A stretch of DNA of 64,000 nucleotides from JACJYC01 sp964558465 (GTDB lineage Bacteria; Bacteroidota; Bacteroidia; Chitinophagales; Saprospiraceae): positions 1 to 64,000 of the forward strand of contig CAZLEF010000021.1 of assembly GCA_964558465.1 (NCBI GenBank), in the 5' to 3' direction. Below the pieces are notes generated by a model that searched no databases, was not told the origin of the DNA, and saw nothing but the letters and a program-made list of their open reading frames with translations. This document shows positions 32,956 through 41,878 of the stretch, one piece after another (position 1 is the first letter of the stretch; every line of letters begins with the position of its first letter). The position numbers were made by a program, and so were the translations under genes.

Positions 32956-34641
32956 ATGTCAAAATCCAATGCTTTTGCCTGTTTCTTCCTGTTGGTCCTT
33001 TTCCTGGGATGCAAATCCGCGCCCAAAACAACGTACGATCTGGTGATCCGGAATGCCGCTATTTACGACGGTACCGGGAAACCGCCCTACAGCGGGGCGA
33101 TTGCCGTCAATGCCGATACGATCGCGGCGATCGGCGATATCGGAGATGCGGTTGGCGAACTGGAGGTTGATGCCAAAGGGCAGGCATTGGCGCCCGGATT
33201 CATCAACATGCTCAGTTGGGCGACTGAAAGCCTGATTGCAGACGGTCGTGGGATGAGCGATATCAAACAAGGTGTAACGCTGGAAGTGATGGGCGAAGGC
33301 ATGTCGATGGGCCCCCTTAACGACAAAATGAAAAAAGAATTCAAGGACGCTCAAGCGGACATTAAATTCGATATTACCTGGACAACCCTCGGCGAATACC
33401 TGAGTTACCTCGAAAAAAAGGGCGTTTCACCGAATGTGGCTTCTTTTGTAGGCGCCACAACCGTCCGGGTGCATGAGCTCGGGTACGAAGACCGCCCCCC
33501 GACCCCTGAAGAACTGGCCCGGATGCAGGACCTGGTGCGCCAGGCGATGGAAGAAGGCGCTATGGGCGTGGGTTCCTCGCTCATTTATGCCCCCGCTTTT
33601 TACGCCAAAACAGATGAACTGATCGCGCTTTGTCAGGCTGCTGCACCTTATGGCGGCATGTACATTACCCATATGCGCAGCGAAGGCAACAAGTTCCTGG
33701 AAGCGGTGGACGAGGTGATCCGCATCTCCAAAGAAGGCGGCTTGCCGGCGGAAATTTACCACCTGAAAGCCGGCGGACAGACCAACTGGCCGAAAATGGA
33801 CCAGGCGATCGCCAAAATTGACAGCGCCCGCCGCGCCGGCCTGAAGATTACGGCAGATATGTATACTTATATCGCCGGCGCTACCGGTCTGGACGCTTCC
33901 ATGCCGCCCTGGGTGCAGGAGGGCGGATATGCCGAATGGGCCAAACGCCTGCAGGATCCGGCCATCCGGAAAAGAGTGAAAGCCGAAATGAAAACCGATG
34001 CCCAGGACTGGGAGAACCTGTATTTCGCGGCCGGGTCGGCCGAACGGTTGCTCCTGGTCGGGTTTAAAGCCGACAGCCTCAAGAAATACACCGGCCAAAC
34101 CCTGGCCGAAGTAGCCCAAATCAGGGGAACTGACCCGGAAGATACGGCAATGGACCTGGTTGTACAGGACGGCAGCCGGGTAGGCACGGTTTATTTCCTG
34201 ATGTCGGAAGACAATATCCGGAAACAGATCGCCCTGCCCTGGCTCAGTTTCGGCTCCGACGCGGAAGCCCCCGCTACGGAAGGCGACTTTCTCAAATCCA
34301 GCACCCACCCGAGGGCCTACGGCAACTTCGCCAGGCTGTTGGGCAAATACGTGCGGGAAGACCAGATCATCACCCTCCAGGAAGCCGTCCGGAAACTGAC
34401 CTCCCTGCCCGCTGAAAACCTGAAACTCCAAAAACGCGGCCTGCTCCAGCCCGGCTATTACGCCGATCTGGTGGTATTTGATCCGGCAACGATTCAGGAT
34501 CACGCTACCTTCGAACAACCCCACCAGTATGCTACCGGCGTCACCCATGTGTTTGTCAACGGGGTCCAGGTATTAAAGGACGGGGAACATACCGGGGCTA
34601 CGCCGGGACGATTTTTGAAAGGACCGGGATGGAAGGAGTAA
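32956..34641 (+). CDS. lipoprotein amidohydrolase of the N-acyl-D-amino-acid deacylase family
   Basis: A 561-residue envelope lipoprotein (lipobox LFLGC). The order of segments matches the D-aminoacylase/dihydroorotase-like family (COG3653 type): YDLVIRNAAIYDGTGKPPY, QALAPGFINML, GAMGVGSSLIYAPAFYAKTDEL, YITHMRSEGNKFLEAV, YHLKAGGQTNWPKM, ISFGSDAEAP-like near 430, and the closing ADLVVFDP. The usual metal-binding HxH of GFIDxHxH is missing (APGFINMLSWA), while the later His residues and the Asp remain. It may hydrolyse an N-acylated D-amino acid or peptide with one metal; activity is uncertain. ATG 32956 is set by the signal peptide. Confidence 0.82.
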   Translation: MSKSNAFACFFLLVLFLGCKSAPKTTYDLVIRNAAIYDGTGKPPYSGAIAVNADTIAAIGDIGDAVGELEVDAKGQALAPGFINMLSWATESLIADGRGMSDIKQGVTLEVMGEGMSMGPLNDKMKKEFKDAQADIKFDITWTTLGEYLSYLEKKGVSPNVASFVGATTVRVHELGYEDRPPTPEELARMQDLVRQAMEEGAMGVGSSLIYAPAFYAKTDELIALCQAAAPYGGMYITHMRSEGNKFLEAVDEVIRISKEGGLPAEIYHLKAGGQTNWPKMDQAIAKIDSARRAGLKITADMYTYIAGATGLDASMPPWVQEGGYAEWAKRLQDPAIRKRVKAEMKTDAQDWENLYFAAGSAERLLLVGFKADSLKKYTGQTLAEVAQIRGTDPEDTAMDLVVQDGSRVGTVYFLMSEDNIRKQIALPWLSFGSDAEAPATEGDFLKSSTHPRAYGNFARLLGKYVREDQIITLQEAVRKLTSLPAENLKLQKRGLLQPGYYADLVVFDPATIQDHATFEQPHQYATGVTHVFVNGVQVLKDGEHTGATPGRFLKGPGWKE

Positions 34642-34684
34642 TATTTTTTCCTAAAGCATTCGCTCGCTCATTAACTTAACAGAT

Positions 34685-36244
34685 ATGAAATCAACCTTTC
34701 TTTTAATGCTGCTCGTCCCGGTTTGCGCAACAACTGGTTTTTCACAGAACACCACCCGCCCCAATATCCTCTTTATCATGACCGACGACCACGCCAACCG
34801 GGCCATGAGTTGTTACGGAGGCGACCTGGTGCAAACCCCCAATATGGACCGCATTGCCAACGAAGGCATGCGTTTCGACAACAGCTTTGTCACCAATTCC
34901 ATCTGTGCGCCCAGCAGGGCGGTCATGCTCACCGGCAAATACAGCCACCTCAACGGCCTGCGGGATAACCGGGATGAATTTGACGGCAGCCAGCAAACCT
35001 TTGTCAAATTGTTGCGGGAGGCCGGTTATTTTACAGCCATGGTAGGTAAATGGCACCTCAAAACCCAGCCCACGGGCTTTGATTACTGGAATGTGCTCAT
35101 CGACCAGGGCGAATACTACAACCCCCGGCTGATCGAGATGGGGGATACCGCCCGGGTAGAAGGTTATACAACAACGGTGGTGACGGATATCGCCCTGAAA
35201 ACCCTGGAATCCAGAGACCCCGGAAAACCGTTCTGTCTGCTTTTACACCACAAGGCGCCCCACCGCAACTGGATGCCGGACGCCAAACATCTTTCTCTGT
35301 TTGAGGACGAGACGATCCCCTTGCCCGCTACCTTTCACGACGATTATGCTACCCGTTCTGCCGCCGCAAACGAACAGGATATGCGGATCGAGGATATGTT
35401 CATGTCTTATGATATGAAGTTGATGCCTGAAGACTACGGCAAAGAGACCGGTACCGGAGGCGGAAGCGCCCGGTATAATCCGGAAAGAGACTGGCAGAGC
35501 GCTTACCATGGCATGACCCCCGATCAGCGCGCCGCCTGGGACGCCCATTATGATAACATGCGCAAGGCTTTCCGGGAAGAAAAACCCGAAGGGAACGCCC
35601 TTGCCGAGTGGAAATACCAGCGATATATAAAGGATTATCTCCGTTGTGTGGTTTCGGTGGATGAGAACATCGGCCGGGTTCTGGACTATCTGGACGCGAA
35701 CGGCCTGACCGAAAACACCATCGTGGTGTATACTTCCGATCAGGGTTTTTACCTGGGCGAACACGGGTGGTTCGACAAAAGGTTCATGTACGAACCTTCC
35801 TTCAGAATGCCTCTGGTCATGCGGTATCCAAAGGCCGTCAAGCCGGGCCGGGTTTCAAACCAGATGGCGCTGAACCTCGATTTTGCACCCACCTTCCTCG
35901 ATTATGCCGGCGTACAAATCCCGGCGGATATGCAGGGGCGCTCCCTGCGTCCGATCCTGGAAAATAAAAAGGCAAAATCCTGGCGCAAATCCAGCTATTA
36001 CCATTATTACGAGTATCCGCACGGATGGCATAAAGTGAAGCGGCACTACGGCATCCGGACCAACAGGTACAAACTGATCCATTTTTACAATGATATCGAC
36101 GCCTGGGAATTATACGACCTGAAGAAAGATCCGGACGAACTGACCAACCTGGCCGGAAACACCAAATACGCTGGGAAGGTTCGTAAACTTCGGAATCAAT
36201 TGGAGCAGTTGAGAGTGGAACTGAAAGTGCCGGAAGACCGGTGA
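34685..36244 (+). CDS. secreted sulfatase (arylsulfatase / N-acetylglucosamine-6-sulfatase-like)
   Basis: A 519-residue exported enzyme (signal peptide MKSTFLLMLLVPVCATTGFS). Metal ligands appear in MTDDHANRAM (Asp34, Asp35) and SDQGFYLGEHGWFDKR. The active-site motif CAPSR (Cys74) is the C-x-P-S-R signal for conversion to formylglycine, so an FGE or anSME activator must exist elsewhere; GldJ has the fold but is not expected to be active. It probably removes sulfate from glycans in the periplasm. It is 43 bases after the amidohydrolase and convergent with a Gfo/Idh gene, suggesting a polysaccharide-use patch. Confidence 0.92.
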   Translation: MKSTFLLMLLVPVCATTGFSQNTTRPNILFIMTDDHANRAMSCYGGDLVQTPNMDRIANEGMRFDNSFVTNSICAPSRAVMLTGKYSHLNGLRDNRDEFDGSQQTFVKLLREAGYFTAMVGKWHLKTQPTGFDYWNVLIDQGEYYNPRLIEMGDTARVEGYTTTVVTDIALKTLESRDPGKPFCLLLHHKAPHRNWMPDAKHLSLFEDETIPLPATFHDDYATRSAAANEQDMRIEDMFMSYDMKLMPEDYGKETGTGGGSARYNPERDWQSAYHGMTPDQRAAWDAHYDNMRKAFREEKPEGNALAEWKYQRYIKDYLRCVVSVDENIGRVLDYLDANGLTENTIVVYTSDQGFYLGEHGWFDKRFMYEPSFRMPLVMRYPKAVKPGRVSNQMALNLDFAPTFLDYAGVQIPADMQGRSLRPILENKKAKSWRKSSYYHYYEYPHGWHKVKRHYGIRTNRYKLIHFYNDIDAWELYDLKKDPDELTNLAGNTKYAGKVRKLRNQLEQLRVELKVPEDR

Positions 36245-36346
36245 GTTCATCCGGTTCCTAAGTCGTCAGTCAAACGAAAGCTGATAAGTTGCCAGTATTA
36301 AAATCAACTGCCAACTGAAAACTAAGGCCCTCCCGGGGATTCCGGC

Positions 36347-37753
36347 TCAAGGCCGCTTCGCCATCGGTTTCAGGTCTGTCAGTTCTTCAATCCGGACGCT
36401 TCGTTTTTCATCGATGCTCTTGCGGGCTGCAATGCCGATGAGGATGGACATGGCGCCGTCCCGTGTGCCTGCCATATGCTTATAGGGGTCGGGGCCGTTT
36501 GGATTCCGAAAAATCATATCGTGCAGGCGTTGGTCGCCGCCACCGTGGCCGCTTTGGTATCGAGGGACCTTGACCGATTCGTAGGTTGCGGCAAAGTTGT
36601 CCATAATGGTGATCTCGTCGTAGTCGGCGGGTTTTTCCGCTGCGCCTTGCGTCATTTCCAATGTGTGCCGCTCGGCCTGGTTGACCGGTTCGATTTTGCC
36701 CGGCTGAAAAGGGATATCCTCCCAGGTGTCCAGGCGGCCCTTCATGCCGTTGAAGGCGATGCGCCATCCCTCATAGGGTGAATAGGTGGTGAGGGAATAA
36801 TTCACCGTCACCCCGTTGGCGTAAAGGATCTGCGCCGACATTTTGTCAAAAATATCAATTTCCGTTCGCCAGAGGCAGTTGTCCCGGATATAGCCGTCGT
36901 GGTGTTCGTGATCGGCATACAGCTCTTTGGATATGCGGTCTTCATGGATGTCCCAGTAAAATTTGCAATAGTCTTTGTGTTGGCACCCTCTGCATTTTGA
37001 TCCCCTGAAAGCGTTGTTTTTGCCGTAATGCTCCAATTGTCCGTAGGCCATGACCTCTACCGGGTCGGAGTCGAGCCACCAGTTCAGCAAGTCGAAATGG
37101 TGGGTGGCTTTATGGACCAGCAAGGTTCCCCCTTTTGCCCTGAGTCCGTGCCAGCGCCGGAAATAAGACGCCCCGTGGTACACATTGAGGTACCAGTTAA
37201 AATCGACGGAAGTGATTCGTCCGACCCGTTCTTTTGCCAACAATTCTTTTACCTGGGTGGCATGGTAACTGTGCCGGTAGTTAAACCCGACGATCACTTT
37301 TCTGCCGGTTCGCTTTTCCGCATCGAGTATAGCCTGGCATTTGACCTCATCGGTGGTCATGGGTTTCTCGGTTATGATGTGGGCGCCCATTTCCAGGCCT
37401 TTAATGATAAACTCGTGGTGGGTGGCGTCGACTGTTGTGACAATGAGCATTTCCGGTTTCTCGACCCGCATCATGGCCTCAAAATCCGTATAGGTTTTAC
37501 AATTGGCGCCCATCGTTTTCCGGGCATATTCCAACCTGCCGGGATTGATATCACATAATCCGACAAATTCCACCAGGTCGCCGTGGGTTTTCAGCAAGGT
37601 TTCACCCCAGAAAAAGGCGCCCCGGATCCCGGTACCGACCATTGCTATACGTTTTTTCGCCATCGGGGTTTTGGTCAGTGCCTGAAGAGGATTACTGGCC
37701 AGGATGCCCGCTGCAACAGCAGAAGAGTTCTGGATAAAAGTTCTTCTTTTCAT
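36347..37753 (-). CDS. Tat-exported Gfo/Idh/MocA-family oxidoreductase
   Basis: A 468-residue NAD(P)-dependent oxidoreductase with a twin-arginine signal (MKRRTFIQNSSAVAAGILAS), so it is exported folded with cofactor. The Rossmann core is KRIAMVGTGIRGAFFWGE, with HIITEKPMTTDEVKCQ supplying the family EKP motif. A Cys cluster (CRGCQHKDYCKFYW) near residue 265 could bind a metal; I do not know its role. Such enzymes in Bacteroidota act on sugars or glycan ends. The frame continues upstream to 38224, but that stretch lacks homology and runs antisense to accA, so ATG 37753 is used. Confidence 0.88.
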   Translation of the reverse strand: MKRRTFIQNSSAVAAGILASNPLQALTKTPMAKKRIAMVGTGIRGAFFWGETLLKTHGDLVEFVGLCDINPGRLEYARKTMGANCKTYTDFEAMMRVEKPEMLIVTTVDATHHEFIIKGLEMGAHIITEKPMTTDEVKCQAILDAEKRTGRKVIVGFNYRHSYHATQVKELLAKERVGRITSVDFNWYLNVYHGASYFRRWHGLRAKGGTLLVHKATHHFDLLNWWLDSDPVEVMAYGQLEHYGKNNAFRGSKCRGCQHKDYCKFYWDIHEDRISKELYADHEHHDGYIRDNCLWRTEIDIFDKMSAQILYANGVTVNYSLTTYSPYEGWRIAFNGMKGRLDTWEDIPFQPGKIEPVNQAERHTLEMTQGAAEKPADYDEITIMDNFAATYESVKVPRYQSGHGGGDQRLHDMIFRNPNGPDPYKHMAGTRDGAMSILIGIAARKSIDEKRSVRIEELTDLKPMAKRP

Positions 37754-37992
37754 CGTAAAATGGTTTGTCATCCCGGCAGAAAGACCGATGAGAGATTTAT
37801 ATTCAGCAGGTAAATTACAAAAAACGGGAAAAACAGGACCAAAAATCTGATAGCGGGTAAAAAGAAGGAAAAAAACAGACCGGTCAACCGGTTGGGTGCA
37901 GGACGCGGCGTTTTTTTTAAAACACACCCCCTGTTCATCTGCCGCTGTCAAAAAATTCCAGGCATCCTTCCAGTTCTTATCCAGCTTATTGC

Positions 37993-38000
37993 TACCTTTG
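37993..38000 (+). promoter_or_regulatory. -7 promoter element of accA
   Basis: TACCTTTG matches TAnnTTTG and ends 32 bases before ATG 38033. No clear -33 element. Confidence 0.45.
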
Positions 38001-38032
38001 CATTTCAAAATTGACAAACCAAACCATCGAAT

Positions 38033-39004
38033 ATGGTTTTCCTGGAATTTGAGAAACCCTTGGAAAAGTTGTACGAGCAACTTGAAAAGATCAAACAGGT
38101 AGAGGAGGAAGGCATAGTTGACGTTTCGGACACCATCAAGGAACTGGAAAACAAGATTAAAAGCACCCGGAAGGAGATCTATGCAAACCTTACGGGATGG
38201 CAAAGGGTGCAGCTTTCGCGGCACCCCGAACGCCCTTATACCTTATTTTATATCAACCAGATGTGCCGGAAGTTTGTAGAACTGCACGGCGATCGCTGCG
38301 TTAAAGACGACAAGGCCATCATTGGCGGGCTGGCCAACCTCGACGGGCAATCCGTGGTCATCCTGGGCCACCAGAAAGGGGTGAATACCAAAATGCGGCA
38401 ATACCGCAATTTCGGCATGGCCAACCCCGAAGGTTACCGCAAGGCATTGCGCCTGATGAAACTGGCTGAACGATTTAACTTTCCTGTTATCACGCTGATC
38501 GATACCCCGGGCGCTTTTCCCGGGCTGGAAGCCGAAGAACGCGGCCAGGCGGAAGCCATTGCCCGCAACCTCTTTGAAATGGCGCAACTGACCGTGCCCA
38601 TCGTCTGTGTTGTTATCGGAGAAGGCGCTTCCGGCGGCGCAATCGGAATCGGGGTAGGCGACCGGGTGTATATGCTCGAAAATACCTGGTACTCGGTGAT
38701 TTCCCCCGAATCCTGTTCCTCCATCTTGTGGCATAGCTGGGATTACAAAGAGCAGGCTGCCGAAGCGCTTCAACTCACTGCCGACCATATGTTCAACGCA
38801 GGGCTGATCGACGGTATCATCAAAGAGCCCACCGGCGGCGCACAGGCCAACCCCGAGGAAATGGCCAAACTGCTCAAGCGGCAGATCAAAAAAGCGCTTG
38901 CCGAAGTGCAGGATATGGACCCTGAAGAAAGAGTGGAAGCCCGCATCAATAAATATGCCGCCATGGGCGTTTATGAAAGAGTGACCCCGGATCCGGTTAA
39001 ATAA
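38033..39004 (+). CDS. accA: acetyl-CoA carboxylase carboxyltransferase subunit alpha
   Basis: A 323-residue crotonase-fold subunit that, with AccD, moves carboxyl from biotin to acetyl-CoA to make malonyl-CoA for fatty acids. Characteristic segments: FLEFEKPLEKLYEQLEKIK (N-terminal coil), DRCVKDDKAIIGGLANLDG, LIDTPGAFPGLEAEERGQAE, GEGASGGAIGIGVGDRVYML and ENTWYSVISPESCSSILW. Length is as usual. It is followed after 29 bases by an unknown gene and dapA, probably one operon. Confidence 0.95.
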   Translation: MVFLEFEKPLEKLYEQLEKIKQVEEEGIVDVSDTIKELENKIKSTRKEIYANLTGWQRVQLSRHPERPYTLFYINQMCRKFVELHGDRCVKDDKAIIGGLANLDGQSVVILGHQKGVNTKMRQYRNFGMANPEGYRKALRLMKLAERFNFPVITLIDTPGAFPGLEAEERGQAEAIARNLFEMAQLTVPIVCVVIGEGASGGAIGIGVGDRVYMLENTWYSVISPESCSSILWHSWDYKEQAAEALQLTADHMFNAGLIDGIIKEPTGGAQANPEEMAKLLKRQIKKALAEVQDMDPEERVEARINKYAAMGVYERVTPDPVK

Positions 39005-39033
39005 AGATACTCCATTAATCCAGCGCACGTACT

Positions 39034-39585
39034 ATGGGAATGATCCACCAAATAAAAATGTATTTCCACCGCAAGTCCTTCAACAGGGCGTTGAGGGCCA
39101 GGCCCAAGCGCCTGCGTGCGCTGGTCAACCTTGACAGTGCCAAAATGATCGGCATTTTGTTCCAGGCAACCGAATTGGCCGAACGCAATGTTGTTATGCA
39201 ATTTGCCAAGCAGCTCCGCGAGAACGGCAAACATGTCAAATTGCTTGGTTACTTCGACAATCCCCAGCACGATACCAATTTTACCTTCCATTATTTCAAC
39301 GTCAAACAGATCGACTGGGCCAAACGGCCAAAAGCCGATGCCGTCACTGAATTCCTGGAACACGATTATGACCTGCTGATCACCGCGCAAACCCGGACTG
39401 ACCTGGTCTCCGAATACATTGCCGGACTGGCCAACGCAGCCCTGAAAGTAGGCCCCTGTACCGAAAACAACCAGTGTTACGACCTCATGATCGATACGCC
39501 TGCCAATACCCAACTGCAACATTTTATCGACCAGTTGGAACGCTTATTAAAAAAGACGAATACCAAACATGCAGCAGCCATTTAG
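39034..39585 (+). CDS. conserved Bacteroidota protein (DUF6913-like) upstream of dapA
   Basis: A 183-residue soluble protein with a basic N-terminus, then ALVNLDSAKMIGILFQAT, LRENGKHVKLLGYFDN, DYDLLITAQT and CYDLMIDTP. From memory this resembles a family (DUF6913) found next to dapA in Bacteroidota; the function is unknown. The 3' end overlaps dapA by 17 bases in another frame, suggesting coupled translation. A second in-frame ATG at 39040 is possible. Confidence 0.7.
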   Translation: MGMIHQIKMYFHRKSFNRALRARPKRLRALVNLDSAKMIGILFQATELAERNVVMQFAKQLRENGKHVKLLGYFDNPQHDTNFTFHYFNVKQIDWAKRPKADAVTEFLEHDYDLLITAQTRTDLVSEYIAGLANAALKVGPCTENNQCYDLMIDTPANTQLQHFIDQLERLLKKTNTKHAAAI

Positions 39586-40474
39586 CGGCACCGGAGTAGC
39601 TTTGGTCACGCCTTTTCGCAACCATGCGATCGACTACCCGGCCCTGCGCAATATCATCAATTTTGTACTGGACGGCGGGGTCGACTTTATTGTGTCGCTG
39701 GGCACTACCGGCGAAGCCATCACCCTGACTTCCCAGGAATGCAGAGAGGTCCTCGATTTTACGATCGAAACCGTTGATAATCGGGCGCCCATCGTCGCCG
39801 GCTTTTTTGGGAGCAACTTCACAGAACGCCTGACCGCCAATATCCGGCAATATGATTTTTCGGGGATCGCCGCCATTATGTCGAGCAGCCCGGCCTACAG
39901 CAAACCACCCCAGGAGGGCATCTACCGGCATTATATGGCGATTGCGGAGGCTTCTTCCAAACCCATTATCATCTATAACGTGCCCAGCCGTACCGGGTCA
40001 AATGTTCTGCCCGACACCGTACTCCGCCTTGCCCATGAGAGCAACCAGTTTCTGGGCGTAAAGGAAGCTTCCGGCAACCTCGATCAGGCAATGAAAATCC
40101 TGAAATACAAACCTGCCCATTTTCAGGTCTTCTGCGGCGACGATCCGCTCACTTTGCCGATGATCGCTGCCGGCGGACACGGTTCGATATCCGTGATCGC
40201 CAATGTTTATCCGGCCCATTTTTCAACGATGGTTCGGGCTGCCCGCACAGGGAATCTGGATCTGGCGCGCAAATTGAATTTCGACCTGCTCGACGTGCAT
40301 CCCTGGCTTTATATTGAAGGCAACCCGGTTGGGATCAAAGCAGCTATGGAAATTGCAGGGCATTGCACCAAGGAAGTGCGCATTCCGCTCGTAGAACAGT
40401 CGGAGCCGAATTACCGGAGGCTGCAGGAGGCTATGGAAAAGGTGCCTTCTTTTGAAGAGGCGGCCACATCGTAG
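39569..40474 (+). CDS. dapA: 4-hydroxy-tetrahydrodipicolinate synthase
   Basis: A 301-residue class I aldolase that condenses pyruvate and aspartate semialdehyde, the first committed step to lysine and diaminopimelate. Visible residues: GTTGEA (proton-relay threonines), IIIYNVPSRTG (catalytic Tyr), and FLGVKEASGNL with the Schiff-base Lys. Length is normal. It overlaps the gene upstream and stops immediately before the convergent hisH stop codon, leaving no intergenic space. Confidence 0.95.
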   Translation: MQQPFSGTGVALVTPFRNHAIDYPALRNIINFVLDGGVDFIVSLGTTGEAITLTSQECREVLDFTIETVDNRAPIVAGFFGSNFTERLTANIRQYDFSGIAAIMSSSPAYSKPPQEGIYRHYMAIAEASSKPIIIYNVPSRTGSNVLPDTVLRLAHESNQFLGVKEASGNLDQAMKILKYKPAHFQVFCGDDPLTLPMIAAGGHGSISVIANVYPAHFSTMVRAARTGNLDLARKLNFDLLDVHPWLYIEGNPVGIKAAMEIAGHCTKEVRIPLVEQSEPNYRRLQEAMEKVPSFEEAATS

Positions 40475-41062
40475 TTACATCCGGATAAAATCCGCCAGAA
40501 TCCGTTCTCCCACTTTCCCCGATTTTTCCGGGTGAAACTGTGTTGCAAAAAAATTATCCTTACGGACCACCGAACTGAACGGCTCGATATATTGGGTACT
40601 CGCTGCGGTATAGGGCCCCGGTTCTACATAATAACTGTGGACAAAATAAACGTACTGACCCTCCAGCGAGGGACTGAGCCAGGAATCCGGGCTCAAATTC
40701 AATGTATTCCACCCCATATGGGGTACCTTCTCCCCTGACAATGGGCGGAAAAGCCGCACGTTCTGCGGGATGATGCCCAGGCATTCGGTATCGTTTTCTT
40801 CAGAATATTCACACAACAACTGCATACCCAGGCAAATACCGAGAACCGGTTGTTGAAGGCTCCGGATGAGTTCATCCAAGCCCTGGTCTTTCAAATAACG
40901 CATGGTTGTGCTCGCCTCTCCAACCCCGGGGAAGATCACCTTATCCGCCTGGCGGATGACTTCAGGGTCGGCCGTCAGCATGGCCTGAACCCCCAAACGG
41001 TCCAACGCATATAACACCGACCGGATATTGCCCGCGTTGTATTGTATGACTGCTAATTTCAT
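40475..41062 (-). CDS. hisH: imidazole glycerol phosphate synthase glutaminase subunit HisH
   Basis: A 195-residue class I glutamine amidotransferase. The start is MKLAVIQYNAGNIRSVLYAL, the nucleophile is in VLGICLGMQLL, PHMGWNTL is HisH-typical, and QFHPEKSGKVG carries the catalytic His. It supplies ammonia to HisF in histidine synthesis. No other his gene is in the window, which is unusual. The frame stays open upstream to 41257 only because the 45-bp repeat array has no stop codons; ATG 41062 matches the family start. Confidence 0.88.
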   Translation of the reverse strand: MKLAVIQYNAGNIRSVLYALDRLGVQAMLTADPEVIRQADKVIFPGVGEASTTMRYLKDQGLDELIRSLQQPVLGICLGMQLLCEYSEENDTECLGIIPQNVRLFRPLSGEKVPHMGWNTLNLSPDSWLSPSLEGQYVYFVHSYYVEPGPYTAASTQYIEPFSSVVRKDNFFATQFHPEKSGKVGERILADFIRM

Positions 41063-41100
41063 TGCTGCTTTGTTTGAAACCTTCGACAAAATTTTGCAAA

Positions 41101-41290
41101 GCCGCATTTCGACTACGCTCAATGCGCTTAGGGTGACTGAGCGGAGCCGCATTTCGACTACGCTCAATGCGCTTAGGGTGACTGAGCAAAGCCGCATTTC
41201 GACTACGCTCAATGCGCTTAGGGTGACTGAGCAAAGCCGCATTTCGACTACGCTCAATGCGCTTAGGGTGACTGAGCGGAGCCGAAGTCA
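41101..41290. repeat. four-copy 45-bp tandem array, REP-like
   Basis: Units at 41101, 41146, 41191 and 41236 are each 45 bases and nearly identical (gcgga versus gcaaa ends), followed by a partial unit. Each unit holds an inverted repeat: tttcgactacgctcaatg against gactgagcggagccga. The same palindromic wording (ctgagcgaagtcgaag) occurs singly at 51655-51672. There are no unique spacers, so it is not a CRISPR. It lies upstream of hisH, and its right end supplies the stop codon of the next leftward gene. Confidence 0.9.
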
Positions 41291-41788
41291 CCCGTTCAAA
41301 ATCCTCCCCTCATCCGTCAATTCCAGCTTATACGTTGTGCTGGCGGCAGCGTCATAGGCTTCGCCCCCGGCACTGCTCTGGCCCGAAACAACAAAGATCT
41401 TACGGTCTTCGGCAATGGTGGCGACCGACCGGGTAATCTGCTGTTCATCGTAATAAGAACCCGCAATAACCCGGCGATCAATATTTTCGCCTTTTTTATT
41501 GAAAGTCATCATGATGTATTGGTAACTGAACAGCCCAGCCCGCCAGTATACCACGGTCGAATATGCCGGCAAGGGCTCCAACCGGAAACAGGCCACAAAC
41601 TCGGTCAGGTCATCCGCCTCTTGTTCTTCAAGCGGAAGAAGGAATTGTTCGATCATCGCAGCCGGAAGCGGCAGGTTGCCGGAACTGAAAGCATGGTGAG
41701 ATTCCTCGCCCAGGGTAATGGGTAGCTGAACCTCCGGAAACCTTCCCAGAAAAGCGCTTAAGGTTACTTTGGAGGGCATTTCTTTCAT
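41288..41788 (-). CDS. conserved hypothetical protein, 166 residues
   Basis: A soluble protein without signal peptide. Segments such as SKVTLSAFLGRFPEVQLPIT, FVACFRLEPLPAYSTVVYWR and YQYIMMTFNKKGENIDRRV suggest an alpha/beta fold; I do not recognise a family. The stop codon at 41288-41290 falls at the edge of the 45-bp repeat array, so the C-terminus (LTDEGRILNG) may have been set by that insertion. It is divergent from the sdh operon. Confidence 0.7.
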   Translation of the reverse strand: MKEMPSKVTLSAFLGRFPEVQLPITLGEESHHAFSSGNLPLPAAMIEQFLLPLEEQEADDLTEFVACFRLEPLPAYSTVVYWRAGLFSYQYIMMTFNKKGENIDRRVIAGSYYDEQQITRSVATIAEDRKIFVVSGQSSAGGEAYDAAASTTYKLELTDEGRILNG

Positions 41789-41870
41789 TGACTAATTTTG
41801 AATGATTCTAAATAAGCAAAAACGGGGCCGCCGTCCCAAACAATTGATTGTTAAAATGATTTTGAATACA

Positions 41871-41878
41871 TAGTTTTG
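41871..41878 (+). promoter_or_regulatory. possible -7 element upstream of sdhC
   Basis: TAGTTTTG matches TAnnTTTG, with a TTG 20 bases upstream, but it lies 144 bases before the sdhC ATG, implying a long leader. Confidence 0.33.

Noticed and set aside
37754..38224. 157-codon upstream extension of the Gfo/Idh gene
   Set aside because: The Tat signal marks ATG 37753 as the start; the extension is antisense to the accA start.
41063..41257. N-terminal extension of hisH encoded by 45-bp repeats
   Set aside because: The family start MKLAVIQYNAGN is at 41062; the extension exists only because the 45-bp unit lacks stops.
41101..41290. CRISPR array
   Set aside because: Units are directly abutting 45-bp tandem copies with no spacers, and no cas genes are near.
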